Source of the DNA: Cytobacillus citreus
Lineage (GTDB): Bacteria > Bacillota > Bacilli > Bacillales > Cytobacillaceae
Direction: 5' to 3'
NCBI RefSeq assembly: GCF_018343665.1
Contig: NZ_JAGYPM010000002.1
Span: forward strand, 62,001-126,000
DNA: 64,000 bases
The position numbers and the translations under genes were made by a program. Below the pieces are notes generated by a model. That model saw nothing but the letters and a program-made list of their open reading frames with translations, did no database searches and had not been told where the DNA came from. Below, one piece after another: positions 45,225 to 54,826 of the stretch (the stretch's first letter is position 1; every line of letters starts with the position of its first letter).

Positions 45225-48065
45225 ATGAATAACAAAACTAGCTCGTGGCATGATGTCTTTGGACCTAACTTAGGTTATTTGTTAGAACAGTATGAACTGT
45301 ATTTGACTGATGCGAATTTAGTGGACGAAAGCTTACAAGGGTTATTTGCAGCGTGGGGTGAACCACAATTAGAAATGACCCAGAATAATGAAGCAGGATC
45401 ACAGCAAGGATATTCACCGACATTCGTTATGAATAAAATGAAGAAGCTTGTAGATGTATTGAAGCTAGCGGAAAATATTCGCACAAATGGTCATTTAGAA
45501 GCAAATATTTATCCATTAGAAAAACAAGCTCCATCCAATTTACTCACTTTGTCTTATTATGGTCTAACAGAAGAAGATGTAAGGGAAATCCCAGCAGAAC
45601 TGATTTGTCCAGAGAAGAAGGGACAATTATCTGATGGATTAGCAGCGATTCAATATTTAATGGAAGTGTATACTGGCCATATCGGATTTGAAATCGGGCA
45701 TGTTGAACCAGAAGAAAGACTATGGCTTCAAAACAAAATTGAAAATAATGATGGTGCATTATCCTTTTCAACAGCAAAAAAAGCGGATCTTTTAAGCAAG
45801 TTGTATAAAGCAGAAGGATTTGAACAATTTATTCAAAAAACGTATGTTGGGCAAAAACGTTTTTCTGTTGAAGGATTAGAAACACTAGTTCCTTCCATTG
45901 AAGAATTGGTCGCTTTATCAGCAGAAGATGGAATTGAAAACGTCATGATCTCGATGGCGCATAGAGGTAGATTGAATGTCCTTGCACATGTATTGGAAAA
46001 ACCATATGAAGCCATGTTTTCGCAATTTCAACATTCAACATGGGTGAACGATAATCCTGATTATTCGGAAACAAAGGGCAGCACAGGTGATGTTAAGTAT
46101 CATATGGGGGCTGTAAAGAACAGACAAATCCAGGATAAAAAAATTAAAGTCACCTTAGCAAATAACCCAAGCCATCTGGAATTTGCAGGTACAGTAGTAG
46201 AAGGATATGCAAGAGCAGCACAAGATGATCGTTCTGAAAAAGGTTATCCGCAGCAAGATGTATCAAAAGCACTTGCACTATTGGTGCATGGAGATGCTGC
46301 TTTCCCGGGCCAAGGTGTTGTAGCAGAAACCCTGAATTATTCAAGAATAAAAGCTTATCAAACAGGTGGAACCATTCATATTATTGGGAATAACCGTATT
46401 GGTTTTACAACAGAGAGTGAAGATTCAAGATCAACAAGATATTCCAGTGATTTGGCGAAAGGATATAGCATACCTATTTTTCATGTCAATGCTGATGCTC
46501 CAGAGGCAAGCTTGGCAGTTATGCGCTTAGCATTCGAATATCGGAAAAACTATAAAAAAGATGTTTTAGTTGATTTAATTGGGTACAGAAGAATGGGCCA
46601 CAATGAAATGGATGAGCCAATGGCTACAAACCCGGTAACCTATAACATTGTCCGAAAGCATCCAACGATTACAGCTGTTTATAAGCAGCAGCTATTAGAT
46701 GAAAAATCACTGACAGAAGAGCAAATAAAAGAAATTGAAACAACCGTATTAACGAAGTTTTCAGAGGCGTATAAAAATATTGATAAAGAAGCTTCAGAGG
46801 TTCGTTCGATTGCAGAATTACAAGCGGAACATCATCATGAAATTCCAAAAGTAGATACTACTGTCGATAAAGCAACTTTAACAAATATTAATTCCGAGCT
46901 TCTAGAATGGCCAAAAGGCTTCAACGTGTTCGGAAAGCTGCAAAAAATATTGAATCGTAGACTAGAAGTTTTTGAGAAAAAAGGAACGATTGATTGGGCA
47001 CATGCTGAAGCATTAGCATTTGCAACGATCTTAAAAGATGGCACTCCGATTCGATTAACTGGACAAGATTCTGAAAGAGGTACATTCTCCCACCGAAACA
47101 TTGTTTTATCGGATGAAAAAACGGGTGAAAAATATTGCCCATTGCATGCAATCAGTACATCAAATGCATCCTTTGCTGTTCATAATAGTTCACTTTCGGA
47201 AGTATCAATTCTAGGCTTCGAATACGGTTACAATGTTATTTCACCTGAAACGCTTGTACTTTGGGAAGCACAATTTGGTGATTTTGCAAACGGTGCACAA
47301 GTCATCATTGACCAATTTATTTCGGCTGGTCAATCCAAATGGGGTCAAAAATCAGGAATGGTCATTTTATTGCCACACGGTTATGAAGGCCAAGGACCTG
47401 AACATTCAAGTGCTAGATTAGAACGTTTCCTTCAAATGGCAGCTGAAAATAACTGGACTGTTGCGAATCTGTCTTCCTCAGCTCAATATTTTCATATTTT
47501 AAGAAGACAAGCAGCGATATTAAAAACAGATGAGGTAAGACCTTTAGTCTTAATGGCTCCAAAAAGCTTATTACGTAATGCTTCTGCTGGAGCGTATTTA
47601 GAGGAATTTACAAATGGTCAGTTCCAAGCGGTTATTGAACAACCAGGGCTGGGAAGCAAACCAGATCAAGTAGAGCGAATTGTCTTCTGTACAGGTCGAC
47701 TTGCAGTGGAATTAGCAGATCATGTGGCAGATTCAAAAGCCTTTAACTGGTTAGATATTATTAGAATTGAAGAATTGTATCCATTCCCAGAAGAGCAAAT
47801 TAGAAGCTTAATGGGTAAATATAAAAACCTAAAAGAAGTTATCTGGACACAGGAAGAACCAAAAAATATGGGTGCATGGAGCTATATTGCACCAAAGTTA
47901 GTACGTTTAGTGTCAGATCAAATTAAAGTTTCCTATGCTGGCCGACCAGAAATGTCCAGCCCTTCTGAGGGAGATCCAATTATTCACAAAAACGAACAAC
48001 AAAGAATCATCAATGAAGCTTTAACACCAACTGATAAAAAAGCAAAAGAAGTCGTAAGTATTTAG
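45225..48065 (+). CDS. odhA: 2-oxoglutarate dehydrogenase E1 component
   Basis: Thiamine-diphosphate-dependent decarboxylase of the 2-oxoglutarate dehydrogenase complex. N-terminal DVFGPNLGYLLEQYELYL, then KRFSVEGLETLVPSIEEL, SMAHRGRLNVLAHVL, GDAAFPGQGVVAETLNYS (cofactor site), GHNEMDEP, RLTGQDSERGTFSHRN, LLPHGYEGQGPEHSSARLER, and the C-terminal TQEEPKNMGAW. 946 residues, full length. Forms the complex with the downstream E2 and the lpdA product. A repeat A copy with a terminator-like hairpin lies between it and odhB. Confidence 0.97.
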   Translation: MNNKTSSWHDVFGPNLGYLLEQYELYLTDANLVDESLQGLFAAWGEPQLEMTQNNEAGSQQGYSPTFVMNKMKKLVDVLKLAENIRTNGHLEANIYPLEKQAPSNLLTLSYYGLTEEDVREIPAELICPEKKGQLSDGLAAIQYLMEVYTGHIGFEIGHVEPEERLWLQNKIENNDGALSFSTAKKADLLSKLYKAEGFEQFIQKTYVGQKRFSVEGLETLVPSIEELVALSAEDGIENVMISMAHRGRLNVLAHVLEKPYEAMFSQFQHSTWVNDNPDYSETKGSTGDVKYHMGAVKNRQIQDKKIKVTLANNPSHLEFAGTVVEGYARAAQDDRSEKGYPQQDVSKALALLVHGDAAFPGQGVVAETLNYSRIKAYQTGGTIHIIGNNRIGFTTESEDSRSTRYSSDLAKGYSIPIFHVNADAPEASLAVMRLAFEYRKNYKKDVLVDLIGYRRMGHNEMDEPMATNPVTYNIVRKHPTITAVYKQQLLDEKSLTEEQIKEIETTVLTKFSEAYKNIDKEASEVRSIAELQAEHHHEIPKVDTTVDKATLTNINSELLEWPKGFNVFGKLQKILNRRLEVFEKKGTIDWAHAEALAFATILKDGTPIRLTGQDSERGTFSHRNIVLSDEKTGEKYCPLHAISTSNASFAVHNSSLSEVSILGFEYGYNVISPETLVLWEAQFGDFANGAQVIIDQFISAGQSKWGQKSGMVILLPHGYEGQGPEHSSARLERFLQMAAENNWTVANLSSSAQYFHILRRQAAILKTDEVRPLVLMAPKSLLRNASAGAYLEEFTNGQFQAVIEQPGLGSKPDQVERIVFCTGRLAVELADHVADSKAFNWLDIIRIEELYPFPEEQIRSLMGKYKNLKEVIWTQEEPKNMGAWSYIAPKLVRLVSDQIKVSYAGRPEMSSPSEGDPIIHKNEQQRIINEALTPTDKKAKEVVSI

Positions 48066-48116
48066 TTTTTTTACGAGAAACGAAAATCATAAGCTGACGG
48101 ATTGATTTTAAACTTG

Positions 48117-48251
48117 GCTAATATGAAAGTTTAAGTTTATTAACGTACTAAAGTAAAGTGTGTTTTCAATTAAATATCTGATAATAAGATCGCATAAGTA
48201 AAACTAAGGCATTCGCCAAAAAGGACTTGGCGAACGCCAAGTTTTTCTAAT
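48117..48251 (+). repeat. Repeat family A, copy 3 (135 bp)
   Basis: Full copy inserted between odhA and odhB. Its 3' hairpin plus TTTTTCT would be expected to attenuate read-through, so E1 and E2 may not be made in equal amount unless another promoter drives odhB. Confidence 0.9.
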
Positions 48252-48295
48252 TAATACATTGGAAATTCATATTTATAAAAGGATGTGTAAAGAAG

Positions 48296-49513
48296 ATGGC
48301 AGAAATAGTCGTTCCCGAATTAGCTGAATCCATTACAGAAGGTACCATTGCTCAATGGCTAAAACAACCAGGTGATCCGGTTTCAAAAGGTGATTATCTA
48401 TTAGAGCTTGAAACAGATAAAGTAAATGTGGAAATTATTTCTGAGTTTAGTGGTGTATTAAAAGAGCAATTAAAAGCAGAAGGCGATACCGTAAATGTAG
48501 GGGAGACGATCGCTATTATTGATGAAAATGGTGTTAGTGGCTCTGCACCACAAGCAAGTGAAGAAAAAGCAACTCCAGAAAAAGCGCCTGTTGTTGAAGC
48601 AACTACTGAATCTTCAAGTGATGTAATTGCTTCTCCTGCGGCAAGAAAATTAGCGAGAGAACGAGGAATTGATTTACAAAATGTATCGACTGTCGATCCA
48701 TTAGGAAGAGTTCGCCAACAAGATGTTGCGAACCATGTTTCAGAGGGTCGTCCAGCTGCAAACACAGCACCGCAAACAGCAGCTGCTAAGCAACCGGCTG
48801 TAACAGATAGTAAACCAGTAGAAAGAATAAAAATGTCTCGCCGTCGTGCAACCATTGCTAAAAATCTAGTAGAAGTCCAGCATACAGCTGCCATCTTAAC
48901 AACATTCAATGAAGTAGATTTGACTGCTGTTATGAATCTAAGAAAGAAAAGAAAAGATGCATTCTTGAAAGAGCATGATGTAAAACTAGGATTTATGTCG
49001 TTTTTTACAAAAGCTGTCGTCAGTGCTCTTAAAGCCTATCCGTTATTAAATGCAGAAATTCAAGGTAATGAATTAGTCGTTAAGAAATTCTATGATATTG
49101 GAGTGGCTGTTTCTACTTCTGATGGCTTGGTTGTTCCAGTAGTACGAGATGCAGACCGGTTAAATTTTGCTGAAATAGAAAAAGAGATTGGACGTTTAGC
49201 ATTGAAAGCAAGAGAATCAAAACTTGCTTTATCCGATCTCCAAGGCGGTACATTCACGATCACAAACGGTGGTACATTTGGTTCTTTATTATCGACACCA
49301 ATCTTAAATGCTCCACAAGTCGGTATATTGGGCATGCATTCTATTCAAAACCGACCTGTCGCTGTCGATAACGAAAGAATTGAAATTCGCCCAATGATGT
49401 ATCTTGCACTTTCTTATGATCACCGTATTGTAGATGGAAAAGAAGCGGTTGGATTTTTAGTGAGAATAAAACAACTGCTTGAAGATCCAGAAAAATTACT
49501 TTTAGAAGCATAA
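48296..49513 (+). CDS. odhB: Dihydrolipoyl succinyltransferase (E2)
   Basis: Core of the 2-oxoglutarate dehydrogenase complex, transferring succinyl groups to CoA. Lipoyl domain with Lys42 in ETDKVNVE, Ala/Pro/Thr-rich linker, peripheral-subunit-binding domain at about 110-146 ([16 protein letters not shown]), second linker, and the catalytic domain with [18 protein letters not shown] and the active His in [13 protein letters not shown]. 405 residues, one lipoyl domain as usual. Followed 35 bp later by sucC. Confidence 0.97.
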   Translation: MAEIVVPELAESITEGTIAQWLKQPGDPVSKGDYLLELETDKVNVEIISEFSGVLKEQLKAEGDTVNVGETIAIIDENGVSGSAPQASEEKATPEKAPVVEATTESSSDVIASPAARKLARERGIDLQNVSTVDPLGRVRQQDVANHVSEGRPAANTAPQTAAAKQPAVTDSKPVERIKMSRRRATIAKNLVEVQHTAAILTTFNEVDLTAVMNLRKKRKDAFLKEHDVKLGFMSFFTKAVVSALKAYPLLNAEIQGNELVVKKFYDIGVAVSTSDGLVVPVVRDADRLNFAEIEKEIGRLALKARESKLALSDLQGGTFTITNGGTFGSLLSTPILNAPQVGILGMHSIQNRPVAVDNERIEIRPMMYLALSYDHRIVDGKEAVGFLVRIKQLLEDPEKLLLEA

Positions 49514-49548
49514 GAATAGAAAGTCTTACTTTTTTAAGGAGGCAGAAT

Positions 49549-50709
49549 ATGAATATCCATGAATATCAAGGAAAAGAAGTCCTCAGACAATATGGAGTAT
49601 CGGTTCCAAACGGAAAGGTAGCTTTTACTGTTGATGAAGCAGTAGAAGCTGCAAAAGAACTTGGAACAAAGGTTTGTGTAGTTAAAGCACAAATCCATGC
49701 TGGTGGACGCGGTAAGGCTGGTGGTGTTAAGGTTGCCAAAAACCTTGAGGAAGTTCGGCTTTATGCTAATGAAATTTTAGGTAAAACGCTTGTTACACAT
49801 CAAACGGGTCCAGAAGGTAAAGAGGTTAAACGGTTACTGATTGAAGAAGGCTGTGATATTCAAAAAGAATACTATATCGGCTTAGTATTAGACCGTGCTA
49901 CATCACGTGTTGTTTTGATGGCCTCTGAAGAAGGCGGAACGGAAATTGAAGAAGTTGCTGAAAAGACGCCGGAAAAAATCTTTAAGGAAGAAATTGACCC
50001 TGTTGTTGGATTGACTGCCTTCCAGGCACGCCGTATTGCTTTTAATATCAACATACCAAGCAACCTTGTTGGACAAGCTGTTAAATTTTTGATGGGCTTA
50101 TACAATGCTTACATCGATAAGGATTGCTCAATTGCTGAAATCAACCCGCTTGTTGTCACTGGTGATGGGAAAGTAATGGCACTGGATGCTAAGTTAAACT
50201 TCGACTCCAACGCACTATACCGTCGCAAAGACATAATGGATCTTCGTGATTTGGAAGAAGAAGATGCAAAGGAAATTGAAGCTTCCAAACATGACTTAAG
50301 TTATGTAGCTTTAGATGGAAATATCGGTTGTATGGTTAATGGCGCGGGGTTAGCGATGTCCACAATGGATATTGTAAAGCACTACGGAGGAGAGCCAGCT
50401 AACTTCCTTGATGTTGGGGGCAGCGCTACAGCTGAAAAGGTAACAGAAGCATTCAAAATCATCCTTTCTGATCCAAACGTAAAAGGTATTTTTGTTAATA
50501 TCTTTGGTGGAATTATGAAGTGTGACATCATTGCAACAGGTGTTGTCGAAGCAGCAAGACAAATTGGCTTAACAGTACCTCTAGTCGTACGTTTAGAAGG
50601 GACAAATGTTGACTTAGGCAAGAAGATTCTAGCTGAATCAGATATTGATATAATTGCAGCTGAATCTATGGCTGACGGTGCCCAAAAAATCGTTTCATTA
50701 GTAGGTTAA
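49549..50709 (+). CDS. sucC: Succinyl-CoA synthetase, beta subunit
   Basis: ATP-grasp subunit converting succinyl-CoA + NDP + Pi to succinate + NTP together with SucD. Starts [33 protein letters not shown] forms the nucleotide site; the C-terminal [13 protein letters not shown] and [11 protein letters not shown] are family signatures. 386 residues. AAGGAGG before ATG; 26 bp from sucD. Its place right after odhB allows the succinyl-CoA formed to be cashed in as NTP. Confidence 0.97.
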   Translation: MNIHEYQGKEVLRQYGVSVPNGKVAFTVDEAVEAAKELGTKVCVVKAQIHAGGRGKAGGVKVAKNLEEVRLYANEILGKTLVTHQTGPEGKEVKRLLIEEGCDIQKEYYIGLVLDRATSRVVLMASEEGGTEIEEVAEKTPEKIFKEEIDPVVGLTAFQARRIAFNINIPSNLVGQAVKFLMGLYNAYIDKDCSIAEINPLVVTGDGKVMALDAKLNFDSNALYRRKDIMDLRDLEEEDAKEIEASKHDLSYVALDGNIGCMVNGAGLAMSTMDIVKHYGGEPANFLDVGGSATAEKVTEAFKIILSDPNVKGIFVNIFGGIMKCDIIATGVVEAARQIGLTVPLVVRLEGTNVDLGKKILAESDIDIIAAESMADGAQKIVSLVG

Positions 50710-50735
50710 CTGGAGATCAGAAAGGGGAATTTGAC

Positions 50736-51638
50736 GTGAGTGTATTTATTAATAAAAATACAAAAGTCATTGTTCAAGGGATAACAGGTTCAACTGCACT
50801 ATTCCATACAAAACAAATGCTTGAGTACGGTACAAAAATTGTCGGTGGTGTTACTCCAGGTAAAGGCGGCAGTGAATTAGAAGGAGTTCCCGTCTTCAAT
50901 ACAGTGAAAGAAGCCGTTCAAGCTACTGGTGCTACAGTATCAGTCATTTATGTCCCAGCTCCATTTGCCGCTGATGCTATTATGGAAGCAGTTGACGCAG
51001 AGCTTGATCTGACAATCTGTATTACTGAACATATTCCTGTACTAGACATGGTTAAAGTAAAACGCTATATGGAAGGAAAGAAAACGCGTCTTGTCGGTCC
51101 GAACTGCCCTGGTGTGATTAGTGCTGATGAGTGTAAGATTGGCATCATGCCTGGATACATCCATACGAAAGGCCATGTGGGGGTTGTATCTCGTTCTGGT
51201 ACTTTAACCTATGAAGCGGTTCATCAACTAACGCAGGCTGGAATCGGACAAACATCAGCAGTAGGGATCGGTGGTGATCCGGTAAACGGCACAAACTTTA
51301 TCGATGTTTTAAAGGCCTTCAATGAGGACCCAGAAACATACGCAGTCATTATGATTGGAGAAATCGGCGGTTCTGCTGAAGAAGAAGCTGCTGAATGGGT
51401 GAAAGCCAATATGACGAAGCCTGTAGTCGGATTTATCGGCGGACGCACTGCACCGCCAGGAAAACGAATGGGACATGCAGGAGCCATTATATCTGGTGGT
51501 AAAGGAACAGCAGAAGAAAAAATTCGCGTCATGAATGAATGTGGAATTGAAGTGGCAGATACTCCATCCGTAATGGGAGAGACACTGATTAAGGTTCTTA
51601 AAGAAAAAGGGCTATTTGAAAAGTGCAAAACAAACTAA
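50736..51638 (+). CDS. sucD: Succinyl-CoA synthetase, alpha subunit
   Basis: CoA-binding subunit carrying the phosphorylated histidine (His247 in [14 protein letters not shown]). Other motifs: [33 protein letters not shown] and [10 protein letters not shown]. 300 residues. GTG start with AAAGGGG. Last gene of the run, followed by a long terminator hairpin. Confidence 0.97.
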   Translation: MSVFINKNTKVIVQGITGSTALFHTKQMLEYGTKIVGGVTPGKGGSELEGVPVFNTVKEAVQATGATVSVIYVPAPFAADAIMEAVDAELDLTICITEHIPVLDMVKVKRYMEGKKTRLVGPNCPGVISADECKIGIMPGYIHTKGHVGVVSRSGTLTYEAVHQLTQAGIGQTSAVGIGGDPVNGTNFIDVLKAFNEDPETYAVIMIGEIGGSAEEEAAEWVKANMTKPVVGFIGGRTAPPGKRMGHAGAIISGGKGTAEEKIRVMNECGIEVADTPSVMGETLIKVLKEKGLFEKCKTN

Positions 51639-51710
51639 ATTTTCAGTAGGTAATAATGATAAACATTGAGGTATAACAGTCTTTTGACTTAACATAGAAA
51701 TACTTATGGG

Positions 51711-51772
51711 AGCTCCTTTTGTAGAAAGTTTGTTTATGTGAACAAACATCCAACATTTCTACAATAGGAGCT
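51711..51772 (+). terminator. Long terminator hairpin after sucD
   Basis: AGCTCCTTTTGTAGAAA faces TTTCTACAATAGGAGCT, with an inner GTTTGTT/AACAAAC stem; TTTATATAT follows. Confidence 0.75.
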
Positions 51773-51937
51773 TTATATATATATCTACAAAATACTTTGA
51801 TTAATTTACTAATTCTGGAGCCTGTGCGAAGCTAGTGGGGACAGGTTCACAGTCTAAGTTTGAAAACTATTTAATTTTTCTGTTTGTCGAAGATTAAAAT
51901 TGGCGTTGTGATGGAAAAGGGACAATGGGCGAGCTGG
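51773..51937. other. Featureless spacer
   Basis: No open frame with a ribosome site, no hairpin and no repeat were found between the sucD terminator and repeat C. Confidence 0.6.
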
Positions 51938-52098
51938 GATAAAGTGAAACTTCCATCAGTGGGGGTTTTCTTTCATCCCCCACTGATGGATAGTTGAACC
52001 AATCGGGCCTTTACGGGCAGTTGATCCCCCACTTAGGTTTCTTTAATTCTCTCGAAACCTTGAAGTGGGGGTCATACTGCCCGTTAATCTGCGATAAA
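51938..52098 (-). repeat. Repeat family C, core-deleted copy (161 bp), inverted
   Basis: Reverse-oriented relative of 61568-61796. Keeps both end hairpins (ATCAGTGGGGG/CCCCCACTGAT, and ACGGGCAGT...ACTGCCCGT enclosing CCCCCACTT/AAGTGGGGG) but lacks most of the 75-nt structured centre. Inner stem bases differ from the full copy in a pairing-preserving way. Confidence 0.85.
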
Positions 52099-52167
52099 CG
52101 AATTAATTATTTGAAAATTTTAGGTTGAAGGTTGATAGAAGATCTGATAAGATAAAACAAATGAAAA

Positions 52168-52240
52168 GGCTATGTGTGACTGGCGAAAACGGATAACCGT
52201 GGGGGAGCACATAGTGTCGAGTAGCCGTTCGCCTGGGCAG
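52168..52240 (+). ncRNA. ZTP riboswitch (pfl motif) aptamer
   Basis: CTATGTG (52170-52176) pairs with CACATAG (52208-52214), enclosing TGACTGGCG, an ACGG/CCGT hairpin and GGGGGAGC; the second domain ends TCGCCTGGGCA. These are the conserved parts of the ZTP aptamer, which senses the purine intermediate ZTP/ZMP signalling 10-formyl-THF shortage. Confidence 0.88.
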
Positions 52241-52275
52241 AGGTAAGGAAAGTTTTCCTTGCCTCTTTATGTTTA
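52238..52275 (+). terminator. Expression-platform terminator of the ZTP riboswitch
   Basis: AGAGGTAAGGAAA pairs with TTTCCTTGCCTCT (one G-T pair), starting within the last aptamer bases, then TTTATGTTTAT. The T-run is weak, so leakiness is possible. Confidence 0.7.
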
Positions 52276-52395
52276 TAAGGGGGATCGTGGAGGCGAATCA
52301 ATACAATATATTTATAAATGTTGAATATTGGATATTCCACCAACTAAAAACTAAATAATGGATGCTATGATTGTTATGGATCACACTATAACAGG

Positions 52396-52473
52396 AGCAG
52401 CTTCTGGAGAGAATGCAGTATAACTGCAGCGCCGAAGGGTTCAAAATCTCAGGTAAAAGGACAGAAGAGAGAC
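52396..52473 (+). ncRNA. Glycine riboswitch aptamer (single)
   Basis: Contains GGAGAGA, then GCGCCGAAGG, AAATCTCAGG and TAAAAGGACAGAAGAG, the conserved core of glycine aptamers. Only one aptamer is seen; no second copy lies before or after it. Confidence 0.88.
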
Positions 52474-52506
52474 AAATATTAATACCTATTTGTTTTTTTG
52501 ACGTCT

Positions 52507-52538
52507 AAAGAGATTGGAGAACACCAGTCTCTTTTTTT
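52507..52538 (+). terminator. Terminator of the glycine riboswitch
   Basis: AGAGATTGG pairs with CCAGTCTCT (one G-T pair), followed by seven T, 44 bp before the serA start. Confidence 0.85.
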
Positions 52539-52581
52539 AGTAAATATAAAAAACTATTATATGTAAAGAGGAGAAAACGAA

Positions 52582-53781
52582 ATGAACACAGTGACTGAAA
52601 TAAAAGTAAAAACAATAAAAACGTTAAATAATATTGCAGAAAGCGGATTAAATGTATTTAATAAAGATCAATATACAATCGACAATGTCAGTGAAAACCC
52701 TGATGCCATTGTTGTTCGCAGTTTTAACATGCATACAATTGAGTTCGGCAATCATTTAAAGGCCATAGCACGCGCTGGAGCGGGTGTCAATAATATTCCA
52801 GTCGACAAATGCACAGAACGTGGAATTGTAGTTTTTAATACCCCAGGAGCGAATGCGAACGCAGTAAAAGAACTTGTGTTAACTTCATTAATGGCTTCAT
52901 CTCGTAATCTTTTTGCTGGTGTAGGCTGGGTAAAGTCATTAGAAGATGAAGGAGAACAAATTCCTAAGCTTGTAGAAGCAGGAAAGAAACAATTTGTTGG
53001 AAAAGAAATTAAAGGGAAAACTCTCGGTGTAATCGGTTTAGGTGCAATTGGTGCGCTTGTAGCGAATGATGCGCTCGATTTAGACATGGATGTGATTGGG
53101 TTTGACCCGTTTATCTCTGTTGATACGGCTTGGAACTTGTCCCGTAATGTACAGCGCGCTTTGACGATTGAACAGTTGTTTGCTACCTCTGATTATATCA
53201 CCGTACATGTTCCGCTAACCGATGATACAAGAGGAATGTTCAATGAAGCATCCTTTAGCATTATGAAACCAGGTGTTCATATTTTGAACTTCTCTCGTGG
53301 TGAGCTTGTGAATGAAAAGGATATGGCAGCTGCACTTGAAAGTGGAAAAGTAGGGAAGTATATTACAGACTTTCCGAATGAGAATGTGTTAAAAATGAAA
53401 AACGTCGTTCCAATCCCTCATCTTGGTGCTTCTACCATAGAGTCAGAGGAAAACTGTGCCATCATGGCGGCTCGTCAGGTGAAGGAATTTCTTGAAACAG
53501 GTAATATTAAAAACTCAGTAAATTTTCCAAACGCGTCCATCCCTTATACAGGAAAGCGTCGTGTGACAGCTTTCCACCAAAATGTTCCAAACATGGTTGG
53601 CAAGATCACATCTGCTATATCAAACTATCATTTGAACATCGCTGACATGGTTAACAGGAGCCGAGGGGATTACGCCTATACGATCATTGACATTGATAAT
53701 AAAGTAAACGGTGATATCATTCCTAGTTTGGAGGAAAAAATCAACGAGATCGAGGGTATTATAACAATTCGTATGATTTAA
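52582..53781 (+). CDS. serA: D-3-phosphoglycerate dehydrogenase
   Basis: First step of serine synthesis: 3-phosphoglycerate to 3-phosphohydroxypyruvate with NAD. Substrate site RAGAGVNNIPVD, NAD motif GKTLGVIGLGAIGALVA, NFSRGELV, catalytic His in PHLGASTIESEENC, and a C-terminal ACT domain (about 325-399) for serine feedback. 399 residues, the short type. AGAGGAG before ATG. Two stacked riboswitches (ZTP and glycine) control it, linking serine/glycine supply to one-carbon status. Confidence 0.93.
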   Translation: MNTVTEIKVKTIKTLNNIAESGLNVFNKDQYTIDNVSENPDAIVVRSFNMHTIEFGNHLKAIARAGAGVNNIPVDKCTERGIVVFNTPGANANAVKELVLTSLMASSRNLFAGVGWVKSLEDEGEQIPKLVEAGKKQFVGKEIKGKTLGVIGLGAIGALVANDALDLDMDVIGFDPFISVDTAWNLSRNVQRALTIEQLFATSDYITVHVPLTDDTRGMFNEASFSIMKPGVHILNFSRGELVNEKDMAAALESGKVGKYITDFPNENVLKMKNVVPIPHLGASTIESEENCAIMAARQVKEFLETGNIKNSVNFPNASIPYTGKRRVTAFHQNVPNMVGKITSAISNYHLNIADMVNRSRGDYAYTIIDIDNKVNGDIIPSLEEKINEIEGIITIRMI

Positions 53782-53813
53782 ATAAAGTGATCGTCAGAAC
53801 CGTTCTAAAACAT

Positions 53814-54011
53814 TCAAAAGGGACGTGGTTTCTCGTCCCTTTTCTTAAAATCTAATATTCTACTCATTTTTATCTGTTCAAAGCCTAGTGTTCGTAATAT
53901 ACCAGCAAGCACTGAGATTAACGCACTCAAAATCAGTCCTGCGTATAGGACGGATAGGACAGGGATTGTTAACGAGCACAAAAAGGTGCGTATCATTTTT
54001 TTTATTTTCAT
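53814..54011 (-). CDS. Small membrane protein co-transcribed with bactofilin-like gene
   Basis: 65 residues: basic start MKIKKMIRTF, about 35 hydrophobic residues (one or two helices), and a charged tail RILDFKKRDEKPRPF. Its ATG overlaps the upstream gene's stop (ATGA), with AAAAGG before it, so it is coupled. The C-terminal codons lie in the terminator stem. Not recognised; possibly a membrane anchor for the partner. Confidence 0.6.
   Translation of the reverse strand: MKIKKMIRTFLCSLTIPVLSVLYAGLILSALISVLAGILRTLGFEQIKMSRILDFKKRDEKPRPF
53816..53843. terminator. Bidirectional terminator after serA
   Basis: AAAAGGGACG pairs with CGTCCCTTTT around an 8-nt loop. It overlaps the last codons of the convergent small membrane gene. 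Confidence 0.8.
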
Positions 54012-54676
54012 TCCTTTTCACGTCTTATGATATGCTGTACTTTAGCGTCTGGAGATATTGTATATTTATCTTTATAATAAAGTGTTTGGAAATGACAATT
54101 TTTGCCGATTACCACAACATCCCCTTCAACAATTTCCGCATCTGTATAGGAAAGCTGCAGGTTTTTCCCTTTAATATATTTGCAAGTCAGCTTTTTCTTA
54201 AATAAAGAAAAAGATATTCCATCCTTTTCTACACATGCTTCATCTGTGATAAGCCTTTCGATCTCACTTTCACCTGACAGTTTTAACTGAAAGTGCTTTG
54301 CCTGTATTTCTTTCGCTCGAACAATGCCAGTTGAATAAATCTGTTCCGTCTGAAGAATTTGTTCGATTGTCAGTTTTCCAGTACTAGTAATCGTTGTTGA
54401 TTGCCCATTCTTCATCTTTAAACTACCTGCATTTACAATCTCTTTAACCTCGCAATTGTCTTTTATGGCACATGATCCTGTATTTTTTAAAACATCTGCT
54501 ACAACATGAGCATGAAAAGAACTATGTCCATGAGTAGAGATTTCTTTTAAGTGTACTTCTTGGTGTAAAGCAACGGAGCCGCGAATTTTTAACAGTTCAC
54601 ATTCTGATGCTAATTCTTTGATATTGCCACTTGTAAGGGTTATACTGCGTAGCTTCTGACCTTGTTCAATTGTCAT
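54008..54676 (-). CDS. Bactofilin-like (polymer-forming, YhbE/YhbF-type) protein
   Basis: 222 residues made of short beta-strand repeats with alternating hydrophobic and polar residues (e.g. VHLKEISTHGHSSFHAHVVAD, GSLKMKNGQSTTI), as in the beta-helix of bactofilins and B. subtilis YhbE/YhbF. A Cys pair-rich region appears at 25-80. It is probably a cytoplasmic or membrane-associated scaffold. Transcription is predicted to be governed by the MarR-type gene next door through the palindrome just upstream. Confidence 0.7.
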   Translation of the reverse strand: MTIEQGQKLRSITLTSGNIKELASECELLKIRGSVALHQEVHLKEISTHGHSSFHAHVVADVLKNTGSCAIKDNCEVKEIVNAGSLKMKNGQSTTITSTGKLTIEQILQTEQIYSTGIVRAKEIQAKHFQLKLSGESEIERLITDEACVEKDGISFSLFKKKLTCKYIKGKNLQLSYTDAEIVEGDVVVIGKNCHFQTLYYKDKYTISPDAKVQHIIRREKE

Positions 54677-54692
54677 TCATAAACACCACCAT

Positions 54693-54741
54693 ATTTTAAT
54701 TAATATATATTTTAATGATTGAAATATATATTAATTAAAAT
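54693..54741. promoter_or_regulatory. 49-bp perfect palindrome, candidate MarR operator
   Basis: Two 20-bp arms (ATTTTAATTAATATATATTT and its exact complement) flank a 9-nt centre, 17 bp before the bactofilin-like start. Each arm contains TTAATTAATATATATT, similar to the dyad before the MarR gene, so two operator units may face each other. Confidence 0.75.
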
Positions 54742-54790
54742 GTATTGATCCTTATTTTGTCAAGAACAAAAAATCATGCCGTACTTAGAC

Positions 54791-54826
54791 AATAAAAAAA
54801 GGATTTCAACTTTATGAAATCCTTAA
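54791..54826 (-). terminator. Terminator of the MarR-type gene
   Basis: AAGGATTTCA pairs with TGAAATCCTT; on the minus strand it is followed by seven T. Confidence 0.8.
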
